DNA of 33,554 nucleotides from Austwickia sp039812465 (GCA_039812465.1 JBDIAS010000018.1:1-33554), one strand, 5' to 3'. Counted from the stretch's first letter, positions 1 to 7,805 are shown. Notes: generated by a model not told the origin, from the sequence alone. Numbers and translations are program-made.

Positions 1-1
1 G

Positions 2-74
2 TGGAGCCTAGGGGACTCGAACCCCTAACCCCCTGCTTGCAAAGCAGGTGCGCTACCAATTGCGCCAAGGCCCC
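2..74 (-). tRNA. tRNA-Ala (anticodon UGC)
   Basis: The minus strand folds into a full cloverleaf. The acceptor stem GGGGCCT pairs with AGGCTCC and is followed by discriminator A. The anticodon stem CCTGC/GCAGG encloses a seven-base loop with anticodon TGC (plus-strand positions 39-41). The T-arm reads GGTTCGAGTCC. One further C lies before the window edge, so it cannot be seen whether CCA is encoded. In many actinobacteria this tRNA sits close to tRNA-Ile near gyrA. Here about 6.9 kb separates the two. Confidence 0.97.
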
Positions 75-95
75 CTGGCGACCGGACGGCCGCCG

Positions 96-245
96 TCACC
101 GTACGTCGGCCACTCCGTGCCCGGCGTTCACCGGCGCGTCCGTGACCTCCGCCCACAGGGCCCGCTCCTCGGCCCGGACCTGGGCGCGCCGAGCGACCAC
201 CAATCCGGCCACCGCGGCCATCACGAGAGCGACGTACTTTCTCAT
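96..245 (-). CDS. DLW-39 family small protein
   Basis: This 49-codon gene starts with ATG and has a GGTGGG ribosome-binding-like stretch just upstream. The product begins MRKYVALVMAAVAGLVVARR and continues with the hallmark LW...D segment (ALWAEVTD). That matches the actinobacterial DLW-39 family of about 40-residue proteins, encoded near gyrA and the Ile/Ala tRNAs. A single N-terminal hydrophobic helix preceded by RK suggests a small membrane-anchored peptide. No function is established for the family as far as I know. It lies between tRNA-Ala and thrC on the same strand. Its position beside tRNA-Ala is conserved, so the gene is very likely real despite its size. Confidence 0.85.
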   Translation of the reverse strand: MRKYVALVMAAVAGLVVARRAQVRAEERALWAEVTDAPVNAGHGVADVR

Positions 246-297
246 GCCCACCAGGGTACGCGACCCACGGACTCGCCCCGAACGCGACCGAATCCGC

Positions 298-1740
298 TCA
301 GCCCAGCCGCTCGTCGATCAGCCGCTTCACCTTCTCGGCGTCGTTGTCGACGTCGATCACGTGCCGCGGCAGGCCCTCCAGGCCGAGGAAACGCTCCGGC
401 GTCTCCGGGTCACGCCCCAGCGCCTCGCGGATCGTCTCGGCGAACTTCACCGGAAGCGCCGTCTCCAGCACCACCACCGGCGTCGACACCGCCCCCGCTT
501 CGATGACGTCCCACGCCACCTTCACGCCGTCGGCGGTGTGCGGGTCGATCGTCACGCCGTACCGCTCGTGCACCGCCGTGATCGTCGCCACCCGGTCGGC
601 GTGCGTCGATGTCCCGGAGACGAACCCGAACGTCGTGGCCGCGTCCGCGAACGCCGGGTCGTCGGACAGGTCGAACACCCCGCGCCGGGCCACCTGGTCC
701 GCGAAGAGATCCCGTACGCGCGCGCCGTCGCGGCCCACCAAGTCGGCCACGAACCGCTCGAAGTTGCTCGCCTTGGAGATATCCATCGACGGCGAAGAGG
801 TCGCGTGGGTCTCGGCGGCGGTCCGGACCCGGTAGACGCCCGTACGGAAGAACTCGTCCAGCACCCTGTTTTCGTTCGTGGCCAGGATCAACCGGTCGAT
901 CGGCACCCCCATGCACCGGGCGACGTGGCCGGCGCAGATGTCGCCGAAGTTCCCGGTCGGCACCGAGAACGACACCGGCTCATCGTCCCGCGTGCTCACG
1001 CGCAACCAGCACGACACGTAATAGACGATCTGCGCCACGAGCCGCGCCCAGTTGATCGAGTTCACCGCGCCGATCCGTCGCCGCGCCTTGAAGTCCAGGT
1101 CCGCGCTCACCGCCTTCACGATGTCCTGGCAGTCGTCGAACACCCCGTCGACGGCCAGGTTCACGATCGCCGGATCGTCGAGCGTGAACATCTGGGCCTG
1201 CTGGAACGGCGTCATCCGGCCCCGCGGCGTCAGCATGAAGACCGTGATGCCGTGCTTGCCGCGCATCGCGTACTCCGCGGAGCTCCCGGTGTCCCCGCTG
1301 GTCGCGCCGAGGATGTTCAGGGTGCGGCCGCGCCGCGCCAGCTCGTACTCGAACAACTCCCCGAGCATCTGCATCGCCATGTCCTTGAAGGCCGCGGTCG
1401 GCCCGTTCGACAGGTGGCCGAGCCACACGCGATCCCCCAGCGGCGTGACCGGGACAATGTCCGCGCTGCCGAACTTCTCCGCCGTGTACGCCTGCGCGCA
1501 CAGACGTCGCAGGTCGCCCTGAGGGATGTCGTCGATGAAGAGCGATAGAACCTCGTACGCGAGCGCCGCGTACCCCTCGTCCGCCAACACCGTGCGCCAG
1601 CGCCCAAGCGTCGACGCGTCGACCGCCGGGTAGCTCTCCGGTAGATAGAGCCCGCCATCCGGCGCCAGCCCCTCCAGCAGGATGTCGCAGAACGAGGCGG
1701 TCCCGTCGCCGGGCAGGGCTCGAGTCGAGGAATAGCGCAC
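298..1740 (-). CDS. thrC: threonine synthase
   Basis: This 480-aa PLP enzyme converts O-phospho-L-homoserine to L-threonine and phosphate, the last step of threonine synthesis in the cytoplasm. It is the long bacterial/fungal type. It has an N-terminal domain typical of that type (residues 1-100), the PLP-lysine segment SNGPTAAFKDMAMQ with K119, the phosphate-binding ATSGDTGSSA loop at 146-155, and a C-terminal VKFAETI segment. The start is GTG at 1740. The Shine-Dalgarno is poor, but a TAGGCT hexamer lies only a few bases upstream, so a leaderless transcript is possible (inference). The gene is divergent from the hydrogenase gene. No hom or thrB lies nearby, so it stands apart from a threonine operon. 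Confidence 0.95.
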   Translation of the reverse strand: MRYSSTRALPGDGTASFCDILLEGLAPDGGLYLPESYPAVDASTLGRWRTVLADEGYAALAYEVLSLFIDDIPQGDLRRLCAQAYTAEKFGSADIVPVTPLGDRVWLGHLSNGPTAAFKDMAMQMLGELFEYELARRGRTLNILGATSGDTGSSAEYAMRGKHGITVFMLTPRGRMTPFQQAQMFTLDDPAIVNLAVDGVFDDCQDIVKAVSADLDFKARRRIGAVNSINWARLVAQIVYYVSCWLRVSTRDDEPVSFSVPTGNFGDICAGHVARCMGVPIDRLILATNENRVLDEFFRTGVYRVRTAAETHATSSPSMDISKASNFERFVADLVGRDGARVRDLFADQVARRGVFDLSDDPAFADAATTFGFVSGTSTHADRVATITAVHERYGVTIDPHTADGVKVAWDVIEAGAVSTPVVVLETALPVKFAETIREALGRDPETPERFLGLEGLPRHVIDVDNDAEKVKRLIDERLG

Positions 1741-1798
1741 GTCTCGAGCCTAGTCCACGCGTCGAACGGCCCGGACGAGCCGACCGAGGGCGGCGCCT

Positions 1799-1814
1799 TG
1801 TGCCCGTTCTCACC
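1799..1814 (+). promoter_or_regulatory. possible Rex-like operator upstream of the hydrogenase gene
   Basis: TGTGCCCGTTCTCACC keeps the TGTG and CAC ends at the spacing of the actinobacterial Rex operator (TGTGAACGCGTTCACA) and matches it at 10 of 16 positions. It lies in the thrC-hydrogenase divergent intergenic region. It also overlaps an inverted repeat GTGCCCG/CGGGCAC (1800-1825). Rex senses the NADH/NAD+ ratio and commonly controls fermentative hydrogenases, so the context suits it. The match is imperfect and could be chance. Confidence 0.25.
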
Positions 1815-1918
1815 CGCCCGGGCACTCCCGTGAGACCGAGACGAGGGCCACGATGGAAGGGACGGCCAGGGCGCCCTCGATCGCACGCCGGGGCACCCGA
1901 GCGGATCCGGGAGCGGGC

Positions 1919-4900
1919 ATGACGCAGGTACTCCAGCAGATGGAATCCGCCGACGGGACGGGCACACGGTGCCAGGTCCAGGTCGACGGGCGAGCAGTCG
2001 AGGTCACCGAGGGCCTCACGATCCTCCAGGCCCTCCTGCAGGAGGGCCTCGACATCCCCCACCTCTGCCACGACATCCGCCTGCAGCGCTCGAACGGCAA
2101 CTGCGGCCTCTGCGTCGTCGAAGTCTCGCTGCCGGGCGAACCCGAGGCGTCCCCGATCACCACAGATCTCGACTCAGACGCCGTACCGCCCCGCGCCGTC
2201 AAGGCCTGCCACACGCCGATCCGCGCGGGCATGACGATCACGACCGCGTCCTCGGACCTGCACGCCTACCGCACGCTGCGGCTCGAGCAGATCCTCGCCG
2301 ACCACAATGCCGACTGCGTCGCGCCCTGCCAGGAGGCGTGCCCGGCGCGGATCGACATCCAGGGCTACCTCGGGCACGTCGTCGACGGCAACGACCAGGC
2401 CGCGCTGCGGGTCATCAAGGACCGCAACCCGTTCCCCTCGGTGTGCGGCCGGGTCTGCCCCCACCCCTGCGAGCTGGCCTGCCGGCGCAACCTCGTCGAC
2501 GAGCCGGTCGCGATCAACCCCGTCAAGCGGTACGTGGCCGACGTCGACATGGCCGGCGACCCGTGGATCCCCCGGGTGGCCCCATCGACCGGACGACGCG
2601 TCGCCGTCGTCGGCGCCGGCCCCTCCGGCCTGTCCTGCGCCGCCTACCTGGCCCTCGCCGGGCACGAGGTCACCGTCTTCGAACGGCAGGAGGCGCCGGG
2701 AGGCATGATGCGGTACGGGATCCCCGAGTACCGCCTGCCCAAGCGGCTTCTCGATCGGGAGATCGCGACTATCACCGCCCTCGGGGTGCAGATCATCACG
2801 GGCAAGACTCTCGGCACCCATCTCGCGTTGGCCGACCTTCGCCGCGACTTCGACGCCGTCTACCTGGCGATCGGCTCCTGGCACGCCACGCCGTTGGCCA
2901 TCGACGGAGATACGCTGCGCGGCGTGTGGCTCGGGATCCACTACCTGGAGGAGGTCGTCAAGGCGCAGGTCATCGACGCGGGCAGCGCCGGCCCGGCCGT
3001 CGGCCGCGACGTGGTGGTGATCGGCGGCGGCAACACCGCGATCGACTGCGCCCGCACCGCCCTGCGCGCGGGCGCCCACGTCACCCTGCTCTACCGGCGC
3101 AGCCGCGACGAGATGCCCGCCGAACCGCAGGAAGTCGCCGCGGCCCTCGAGGAGGGCGTGGAGATGGTCTTCCTTACCTCTCCAACACGCATCACCCGTG
3201 ATGACGATGGCGGCGGGCGCTTGCGGGTCCACTGCCTGCGCATGGAGCTCGGGGCGCCGGACCGGTCCGGCCGGCGTCGGCCGGTGCCGGTCGACGGCAG
3301 CGCCCACACCGTGGTCGCCGACACGGTGATCGGCGCGATCGGGCAGAGCACGAACACGCAGTTCCTCTACCACGACCTGCCCGTCACCCTGAACCGGTGG
3401 GGCGACATCCAGGCGGACGCCGCCACCTTGCAGACCTCGCAGGCCAAGATCTTCGCCGGTGGCGACTGCGTCACCGGCCCGGCCACCGTCATCCAGGCCG
3501 TCGGCGCCGGTCGACTCGCCGCCAAGGGCATCCACCAGTTCCTCACCCGGGGGTACGCCCGCCCCAGCCACCGCAACTACCGGTGCAGCCGCGGCACCCT
3601 AGAGGACCTCCCCCGTCATGAGTTCGAGGCCATCCCCCGGATCGCGCGGCACCCCATGCCGGAGGCGCCGCTGAAGGGCCGCACCGAGGACTTCCGGCAG
3701 GTCGAGCTCGGATTAGACGCCGACGCGGCCCGCGCCGAGGCGGCTCGCTGCCTGCACTGCGGCTGCGCCGAGCGCTTCGACTGCCAGCTGCGCCGCCAGG
3801 CGCGCCAGCACGGGATCGCGTACCGTCCGCCCCTGCACGAGCGACCCTGGACCCCGATCGTCCGCGACCACCCGTACATCGTGCGCGACACCAACAAGTG
3901 CTTCCACTGCGGCCGCTGCATCGCCGCGTGCGCCGAGCTCGAGGGGCCGGGGGTGCTGGCCTTCCAGTTCGCGCACGGTCGGCTGACGGTCGGCACCCAC
4001 AGCGGCGCGCCGCTGCGGGACACCGACTGCGTGTCCTGCGGCCAGTGCGTGAACTCCTGCCCCTGCGGCGCGCTCGACTTCGTCCGCGAACGCGGCGACG
4101 TGTTCCGGGCGCTGCACGACCCCACCATGACCGTGGTCGGTTTCGTGGCCCCGGCGCCGCGCAGCGTGATCAGCCAGGAGTTCGGGATCCCCTTCGAGGA
4201 GGCGTCGCCGTTCATCGCCGGGTTGCTGCGCCAGCTCGGCTTCGACAAGGTCTTCGACTTCAGCTTCGCCGCCGACCTGACCGTGCTGGAGGAGACCACG
4301 GAGTTCCTGCGGCGCATCACCGGAGCCGAGACCGGGAGCCCTTCCAACGGGCCGCTGCCGCAGTTCACGTCGTGCTGCCCCGGCTGGGTGAACTGGGTCG
4401 AACGCCGTCACCCCGGCCTGATCCCGCACCTGTCGAGCTGCAAGTCGCCGCAGCAGATGATGGGCGCGACCGTGACCCACCACTTCGCGCGCGAGGCGGG
4501 CATCCCCCGCGACCGGCTCTTCGTGGTCTCGATCGTTCCCTGCCTGGCCAAGAAGGACGAGGCCGCGCGCCCCCAGCACGCCCCGGAGGGAGTCCGAGAC
4601 GTCGACGCCGTGCTGACGACCGACGAGCTCCTCGAGATGGTCAAGATGGTGCGCCTCGAGACGGACGACATCGTGCCGAGCGAGTTCGACGACCCGTACC
4701 GGCGCGTCAGCGGCGCCGGCGTCCTCTTCGGGGCGTCCGGCGGCGTCGCCGAGGCTGCCCTGCGGATGGCCGTCGCCGAGCTGACCGGCACCTCGCTGCT
4801 GGAGGAGGAGGCCAGGCACCTGACCGGGCCGCTGGAGTTCGCGCCGACCGCCCTGCCGGGGGTCCGCGAGGTCCGGGTCGTCGTCGGGGATCGGGAGCTG

Positions 4901-5230
4901 CGCGTGGCCGTCGTGTCCGGGCTCGACCACGCGGAGCCCCTGATCGCGGGGGTGCTGGCGGGCGAGGACATCGGGTACGACCTCGTCGAGGTCATGGCCT
5001 GCCCCGGCGGGTGCATCGCGGGGGCCGGCAACCCGATGGTGCGCCGCACCGACGAGCTCGCGCGGCGGCAACGGGTGCTGACCGACATCGACCGGACCTC
5101 CCGCTACCGCGCCTCGCAGGACAATCCCGACATCCGCCGCCTCTACGCCGAGTACTACGGGGAACCCAACTCGCCCCTGGCCCGGCAGCTGCTGCACACC
5201 ACGTACGCCCCTTTCCGTCCTGCACCATGA
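1919..5230 (+). CDS. multidomain [FeFe]-hydrogenase fused to a GltD-type NAD(P)H/FAD oxidoreductase
   Basis: The 1103-aa product probably couples NAD(P)H and H2. Domain order (residues): a 2Fe-2S domain with C50, C62, C65 and C97; a GltD/NfnB-like N-terminal Fe-S region with C133, C137, C141 and C176, C180, C184, C188; an FAD motif VVGAGPSGL (230-238); an NAD(P) motif VVIGGGNTAIDCA (366-378); and a GGDCVTGPATVIQAV segment. Next come ferredoxin motifs CFHCGRCIAAC (661-671) and CVSCGQCVNSC (704-714). Last is an H-cluster domain with TSCCPGW (C819/C820), VPCLAKKDE (C875) and VMACPGGC (C1028/C1032). All four H-cluster cysteine ligands and the proton-transfer cysteine are present. The chosen ATG has GGGAG at good spacing. 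An in-frame ATG at 1853, preceded by GAGGG, would add 22 non-conserved residues. The stop overlaps the next gene (ATGA). Maturases are not in the window. Codon use looks like that of its neighbours. Confidence 0.93.
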   Translation: MTQVLQQMESADGTGTRCQVQVDGRAVEVTEGLTILQALLQEGLDIPHLCHDIRLQRSNGNCGLCVVEVSLPGEPEASPITTDLDSDAVPPRAVKACHTPIRAGMTITTASSDLHAYRTLRLEQILADHNADCVAPCQEACPARIDIQGYLGHVVDGNDQAALRVIKDRNPFPSVCGRVCPHPCELACRRNLVDEPVAINPVKRYVADVDMAGDPWIPRVAPSTGRRVAVVGAGPSGLSCAAYLALAGHEVTVFERQEAPGGMMRYGIPEYRLPKRLLDREIATITALGVQIITGKTLGTHLALADLRRDFDAVYLAIGSWHATPLAIDGDTLRGVWLGIHYLEEVVKAQVIDAGSAGPAVGRDVVVIGGGNTAIDCARTALRAGAHVTLLYRRSRDEMPAEPQEVAAALEEGVEMVFLTSPTRITRDDDGGGRLRVHCLRMELGAPDRSGRRRPVPVDGSAHTVVADTVIGAIGQSTNTQFLYHDLPVTLNRWGDIQADAATLQTSQAKIFAGGDCVTGPATVIQAVGAGRLAAKGIHQFLTRGYARPSHRNYRCSRGTLEDLPRHEFEAIPRIARHPMPEAPLKGRTEDFRQVELGLDADAARAEAARCLHCGCAERFDCQLRRQARQHGIAYRPPLHERPWTPIVRDHPYIVRDTNKCFHCGRCIAACAELEGPGVLAFQFAHGRLTVGTHSGAPLRDTDCVSCGQCVNSCPCGALDFVRERGDVFRALHDPTMTVVGFVAPAPRSVISQEFGIPFEEASPFIAGLLRQLGFDKVFDFSFAADLTVLEETTEFLRRITGAETGSPSNGPLPQFTSCCPGWVNWVERRHPGLIPHLSSCKSPQQMMGATVTHHFAREAGIPRDRLFVVSIVPCLAKKDEAARPQHAPEGVRDVDAVLTTDELLEMVKMVRLETDDIVPSEFDDPYRRVSGAGVLFGASGGVAEAALRMAVAELTGTSLLEEEARHLTGPLEFAPTALPGVREVRVVVGDRELRVAVVSGLDHAEPLIAGVLAGEDIGYDLVEVMACPGGCIAGAGNPMVRRTDELARRQRVLTDIDRTSRYRASQDNPDIRRLYAEYYGEPNSPLARQLLHTTYAPFRPAP

Positions 5231-6654
5231 CCCCGCGGACCCCGCACGGCGGCCAGCCACTTCGCGACGACACGAGCGAGCGCGACAGCGCACGGCGCGC
5301 GGCCGCCTCGGCGTTCGTGGGCAGCGCGGTCGAGTACTACGACTTCACCCTCTTCGCCACCGCCTCGGCACTCTTCCTGCGGCCGGTCTTCTTCGCCCCG
5401 CTCGGCCCCGCGGCGGGCTCGTTGGCCGCGCTCGCGACCTTCGGGGTGGCGTTCGTGGCCCGGCCGCTCGGGGCAGTGCTGTTCGGCCACCTCGGCGACC
5501 GGGTGGGTCGGCGCACCGCGCTCGTCGCGACCGTCGCGCTCATGGGGGTCGCGACCTGCGGGATCGGGCTGTTGCCCGGGTACGCCACCTGGGGGATCGC
5601 CTCCCCGATCCTGCTGGTGGTGCTCCGGTTGGCGCAGGGGCTCTCCGCGGGCGGAGAGCAGGCCGGCTCGAACGCGCTCACCCTGGAGCACGCGCCCGAG
5701 GGCCGGCGCGCCGAGTTCGCCGCCTGGACGATGCAGGGGACATCCCTGGGCACGCTGCTCGGAAAGGTCGCCTTCCTGGCCGTGGTAGGGATGCCGCGCG
5801 ACGCGCTGCTGGCGTGGGGCTGGCGCGTGCCGTTCCTCGTCGCGGGACCGCTGTTGCTGGTGGCCTGGTGGATCCGCGCGCACGCCTCCGAGCCGGAGGC
5901 GTTCCTGCGCGAGCGCCGCCGCGCCGCCGAGCGACACGCCGCCGCGCCGCATGCCACCGCGGCCCCACGCCCGCCAGTCGCCGAGGTGATCCGTCGGCAT
6001 CCCCGGACGCTGGTACGGGTCACCTGCCTGTCGCTCGTCGCGGTCGGCGGTCCGGTCCTCATGGTCTACGGGTTGAGCCTCGCCGCAGCGCCGAACGGTC
6101 AGGCCAGCGGGGGTGGCGGCCCCCCCGCGTCGGAGGTGGGGGTGTTGGCGTCACCCATCGGCTCGGACACCTACCTGCTGGTCCTGATCGGCGTCACCGC
6201 GTGGGCCATGGTGCTGCAGCCCCTCTGGGCGCGGCTGTCCGACCGGGTGGGCCGCCGGCCGGTGTTCGCCGCCTCGCTGGTGTGCTCGGTGCCGCTGCTG
6301 CTGGTGTGTTTCGACGGCCTCCTCTCCGGGTCGGTGGTCCGGTTCGCGGCCGGCGCGTGGGCCTACACGACGGTCTGGTCGGCGGCCAACGCCGTGGGCG
6401 CGGCGCTGTTCGCTGAGCAGTTCCCGACCCGGGTGCGCTACACGGGCACGGCCCTCGCGACCCAGCTCGGGATGATCGTGGCCGGCTTCTCGCCGACGAT
6501 CATGACCGCGCTCCAAGGCCCGCCCCCGGGCGGATGGCTCCCGGCGATCGGTTTCGCGGCCGCCTGCCTGCTGGTCGCCGCGGCGGCGACCCTGCCCACG
6601 CCCGAGACCCGCTCCACGGGGTTGCGGCAGCTCGGTGAGCTGCGCGCGCGATGA
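5227..6654 (+). CDS. MFS transporter, metabolite:H+ symporter (MHS) family
   Basis: This 475-aa integral membrane protein belongs to the family of KgtP, ShiA and ProP, which couple uptake or export of small organic acids or osmolytes to protons. It has about 12 hydrophobic segments. The first begins FVGSAVEYYDFTLFATAS, the MHS signature. It is followed by the MFS loop GHLGDRVGRR, the LRLAQGLSAGGEQ segment, and a second-half loop LSDRVGRRP. Its ATG overlaps the hydrogenase TGA (ATGA) and has no separate Shine-Dalgarno, so translation is probably coupled. A low-complexity Gly-rich loop (GQASGGGGPPASE) lies in the second half. The substrate cannot be read from the sequence. The coupling suggests a fermentation-related organic acid (inference). 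Confidence 0.9.
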   Translation: MTPRTPHGGQPLRDDTSERDSARRAAASAFVGSAVEYYDFTLFATASALFLRPVFFAPLGPAAGSLAALATFGVAFVARPLGAVLFGHLGDRVGRRTALVATVALMGVATCGIGLLPGYATWGIASPILLVVLRLAQGLSAGGEQAGSNALTLEHAPEGRRAEFAAWTMQGTSLGTLLGKVAFLAVVGMPRDALLAWGWRVPFLVAGPLLLVAWWIRAHASEPEAFLRERRRAAERHAAAPHATAAPRPPVAEVIRRHPRTLVRVTCLSLVAVGGPVLMVYGLSLAAAPNGQASGGGGPPASEVGVLASPIGSDTYLLVLIGVTAWAMVLQPLWARLSDRVGRRPVFAASLVCSVPLLLVCFDGLLSGSVVRFAAGAWAYTTVWSAANAVGAALFAEQFPTRVRYTGTALATQLGMIVAGFSPTIMTALQGPPPGGWLPAIGFAAACLLVAAAATLPTPETRSTGLRQLGELRAR

Positions 6655-6678
6655 CCGGAGCCCATCCGGCCACCTAAA

Positions 6679-6789
6679 TGTTCCGAGCGACCTACTCGAT
6701 GGCACTTCTCAGCATATGAGACGCTTGTGACGTGGTGCTTTGTCATCATCGAGACGGCCCGCGACCGATGGAGTAGGTCGCTCGGAACA
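6679..6789. repeat. perfect 19-bp inverted repeats flanking 73 bp
   Basis: TGTTCCGAGCGACCTACTC (6679-6697) recurs as its exact reverse complement at 6771-6789. The 73-bp interior has no ORF but holds a small palindrome, TCTCA-GCATA-TGAGA. The total of 111 bp with perfect ends resembles a miniature inverted-repeat element or a pair of looping operator sites. No transposase is present and no clear target duplication is visible. Confidence 0.75.
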
Positions 6790-6933
6790 ATGTCATCCGA
6801 GTCTGCGGGCGCCCGTCCGCATCTGCGGATCGATCCGTCGTCAGGGGCGCGCGGGGAAGCGAGACTGGGCCTTGACCGGTCAGGAAGGCGGGACACGCGA
6901 ACGCACTGCCCCAGGAAGGCGGTGGGATACGCG

Positions 6934-6960
6934 AAAGCCCCGCCGTGCGGCGGGGCTTTT
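6934..6960. terminator. rho-independent terminator, probably bidirectional
   Basis: AAAGCCCCGCC, a GTGC loop, then GGCGGGGCTTT form an 11-bp stem with T-rich ends in both directions. It can end transcription from the hydrogenase/transporter operon (plus). In the other direction it can end transcription of the gyrase/DUF3566/tRNA-Ile unit (minus). Confidence 0.85.
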
Positions 6961-6998
6961 CGAGGGGCTCAGGTCACGATGTGACCATGCGTATGGAG

Positions 6999-7072
6999 TG
7001 GGCCTAACAGGACTTGAACCTGTGGCCTCTTCCTTATCAGGGAAGCGCTCTAACCGTCTGAGCTATAGGCCC
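6999..7072 (-). tRNA. tRNA-Ile (anticodon GAU)
   Basis: The minus strand gives acceptor stem GGGCCTA/TAGGCCC with discriminator A. The anticodon stem CTTCC/GGAAG encloses loop CTGATAA (anticodon GAT, plus-strand 7036-7038), and the T-arm reads GGTTCAAGTCC. CCA is not encoded. It lies about 205 nt downstream of the DUF3566 gene on the same strand, its usual actinobacterial place. Confidence 0.97.
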
Positions 7073-7198
7073 GGGACGCGGTCCCTCGTGAGGATCGCGC
7101 GGAGCCACGGTACCTCACCCGCGTCACGCGCGGCAAAGCGCCCCCACCTTTGCAGCGCCCGGACGCCACGACAGCGATCCAACGCCGCGGACAGGCCC

Positions 7199-7230
7199 CA
7201 GACATCCGCCAGACATCCGCCAGACAGGCG
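7199..7230. repeat. short 11-nt tandem repeat
   Basis: CAGACATCCGC occurs twice in tandem (7199-7209 and 7210-7220) and is followed by a partial copy. It lies between tRNA-Ile and the DUF3566 gene. No hairpin or coding role is evident. Confidence 0.6.
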
Positions 7231-7277
7231 ATAGACATGCGTGCGTCAGTCGCCGGACAGGGTGCGGGAAGCGGCGA

Positions 7278-7805
7278 TCAGTCGTCAGACAAGGTGACCT
7301 GCACCCCGCCGATCAGCGTGGCGCACACGTTGTAGATGAACGCCGCCAGCGTCGACAGTGCGGTCAGGAGCAGCACGTCGATCGTGCCGAACACGACCGC
7401 GAGCGCCACCACCCGGCCGAACCCGAACCATTCGCCCACCTCCAGTCGGCTGGTCTCCGCCGCGCCCGCCTGGAGTTCGTTGACCGAGTCCGTGATCGTG
7501 GAGAACACGCCCATCCCGTTGAGCATCCCCCACAGGACCGCGATGGCCACGACGCTGGCGATGCCGAGGGCGACCGACAACAGGAACGACATCTTCAGCA
7601 CCGAGAACGGGTCGATGCGCGAGACGGTGAGCTTCACCCGCCGGGTGCCGTCGTCCGCGGACCCTGGGCGCGGGGCCGACGGCGCGCCGGAACCGGGGCG
7701 CGGCGTGCTGACCCCGGAAGGGGGCGGGTTACCGGTCCGTGTCGGCCCGGTACCCGACTCGCGGCCTGAGGTCGCGGAACGAGGAGCCTTGCTGTCCATG
7801 CTCAC
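7278..7805 (-). CDS. DUF3566 membrane protein encoded downstream of gyrA
   Basis: This 175-aa protein has a disordered Pro/Ser/Gly/Arg-rich N-terminus (about 55 residues). A conserved domain follows, beginning RRVKLTVSRIDPFSVLKMSFLLSVALG, with two membrane helices at roughly 72-95 and 132-160. The pattern matches actinobacterial DUF3566, which almost always follows gyrA. Its function is unknown, although the conserved linkage hints at a role at the membrane near the replication machinery. The start is taken as GTG at 7805, which overlaps the gyrA stop as GTGA and sits six bases after GGAGG. An ATG two codons later is less well spaced. Confidence 0.9.
   Translation of the reverse strand: MSMDSKAPRSATSGRESGTGPTRTGNPPPSGVSTPRPGSGAPSAPRPGSADDGTRRVKLTVSRIDPFSVLKMSFLLSVALGIASVVAIAVLWGMLNGMGVFSTITDSVNELQAGAAETSRLEVGEWFGFGRVVALAVVFGTIDVLLLTALSTLAAFIYNVCATLIGGVQVTLSDD

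Larger units (their letters stand above)
6655..6998. other. intergenic region between the MHS transporter and tRNA-Ile
   Basis: No convincing gene is present. The region holds a 19-bp perfect inverted-repeat pair (6679-6697 and 6771-6789), two imperfect copies of a GGAAGGCGG...ACGCGAA stretch around 6880-6935, and a strong hairpin terminator (6934-6960). Confidence 0.7.

Noticed and set aside
1..1548. A 515-codon plus-strand open frame over thrC
   Set aside because: It is a mirror of thrC in high-GC DNA: Arg/His-rich, no recognisable family, and it overlaps tRNA-Ala.
2..7072. An integrated element bounded by direct repeats of tRNA-Ile or tRNA-Ala ends
   Set aside because: The two tRNA 3' ends look alike only through normal tRNA conservation. 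No att-like duplicate, integrase or transposase is present.
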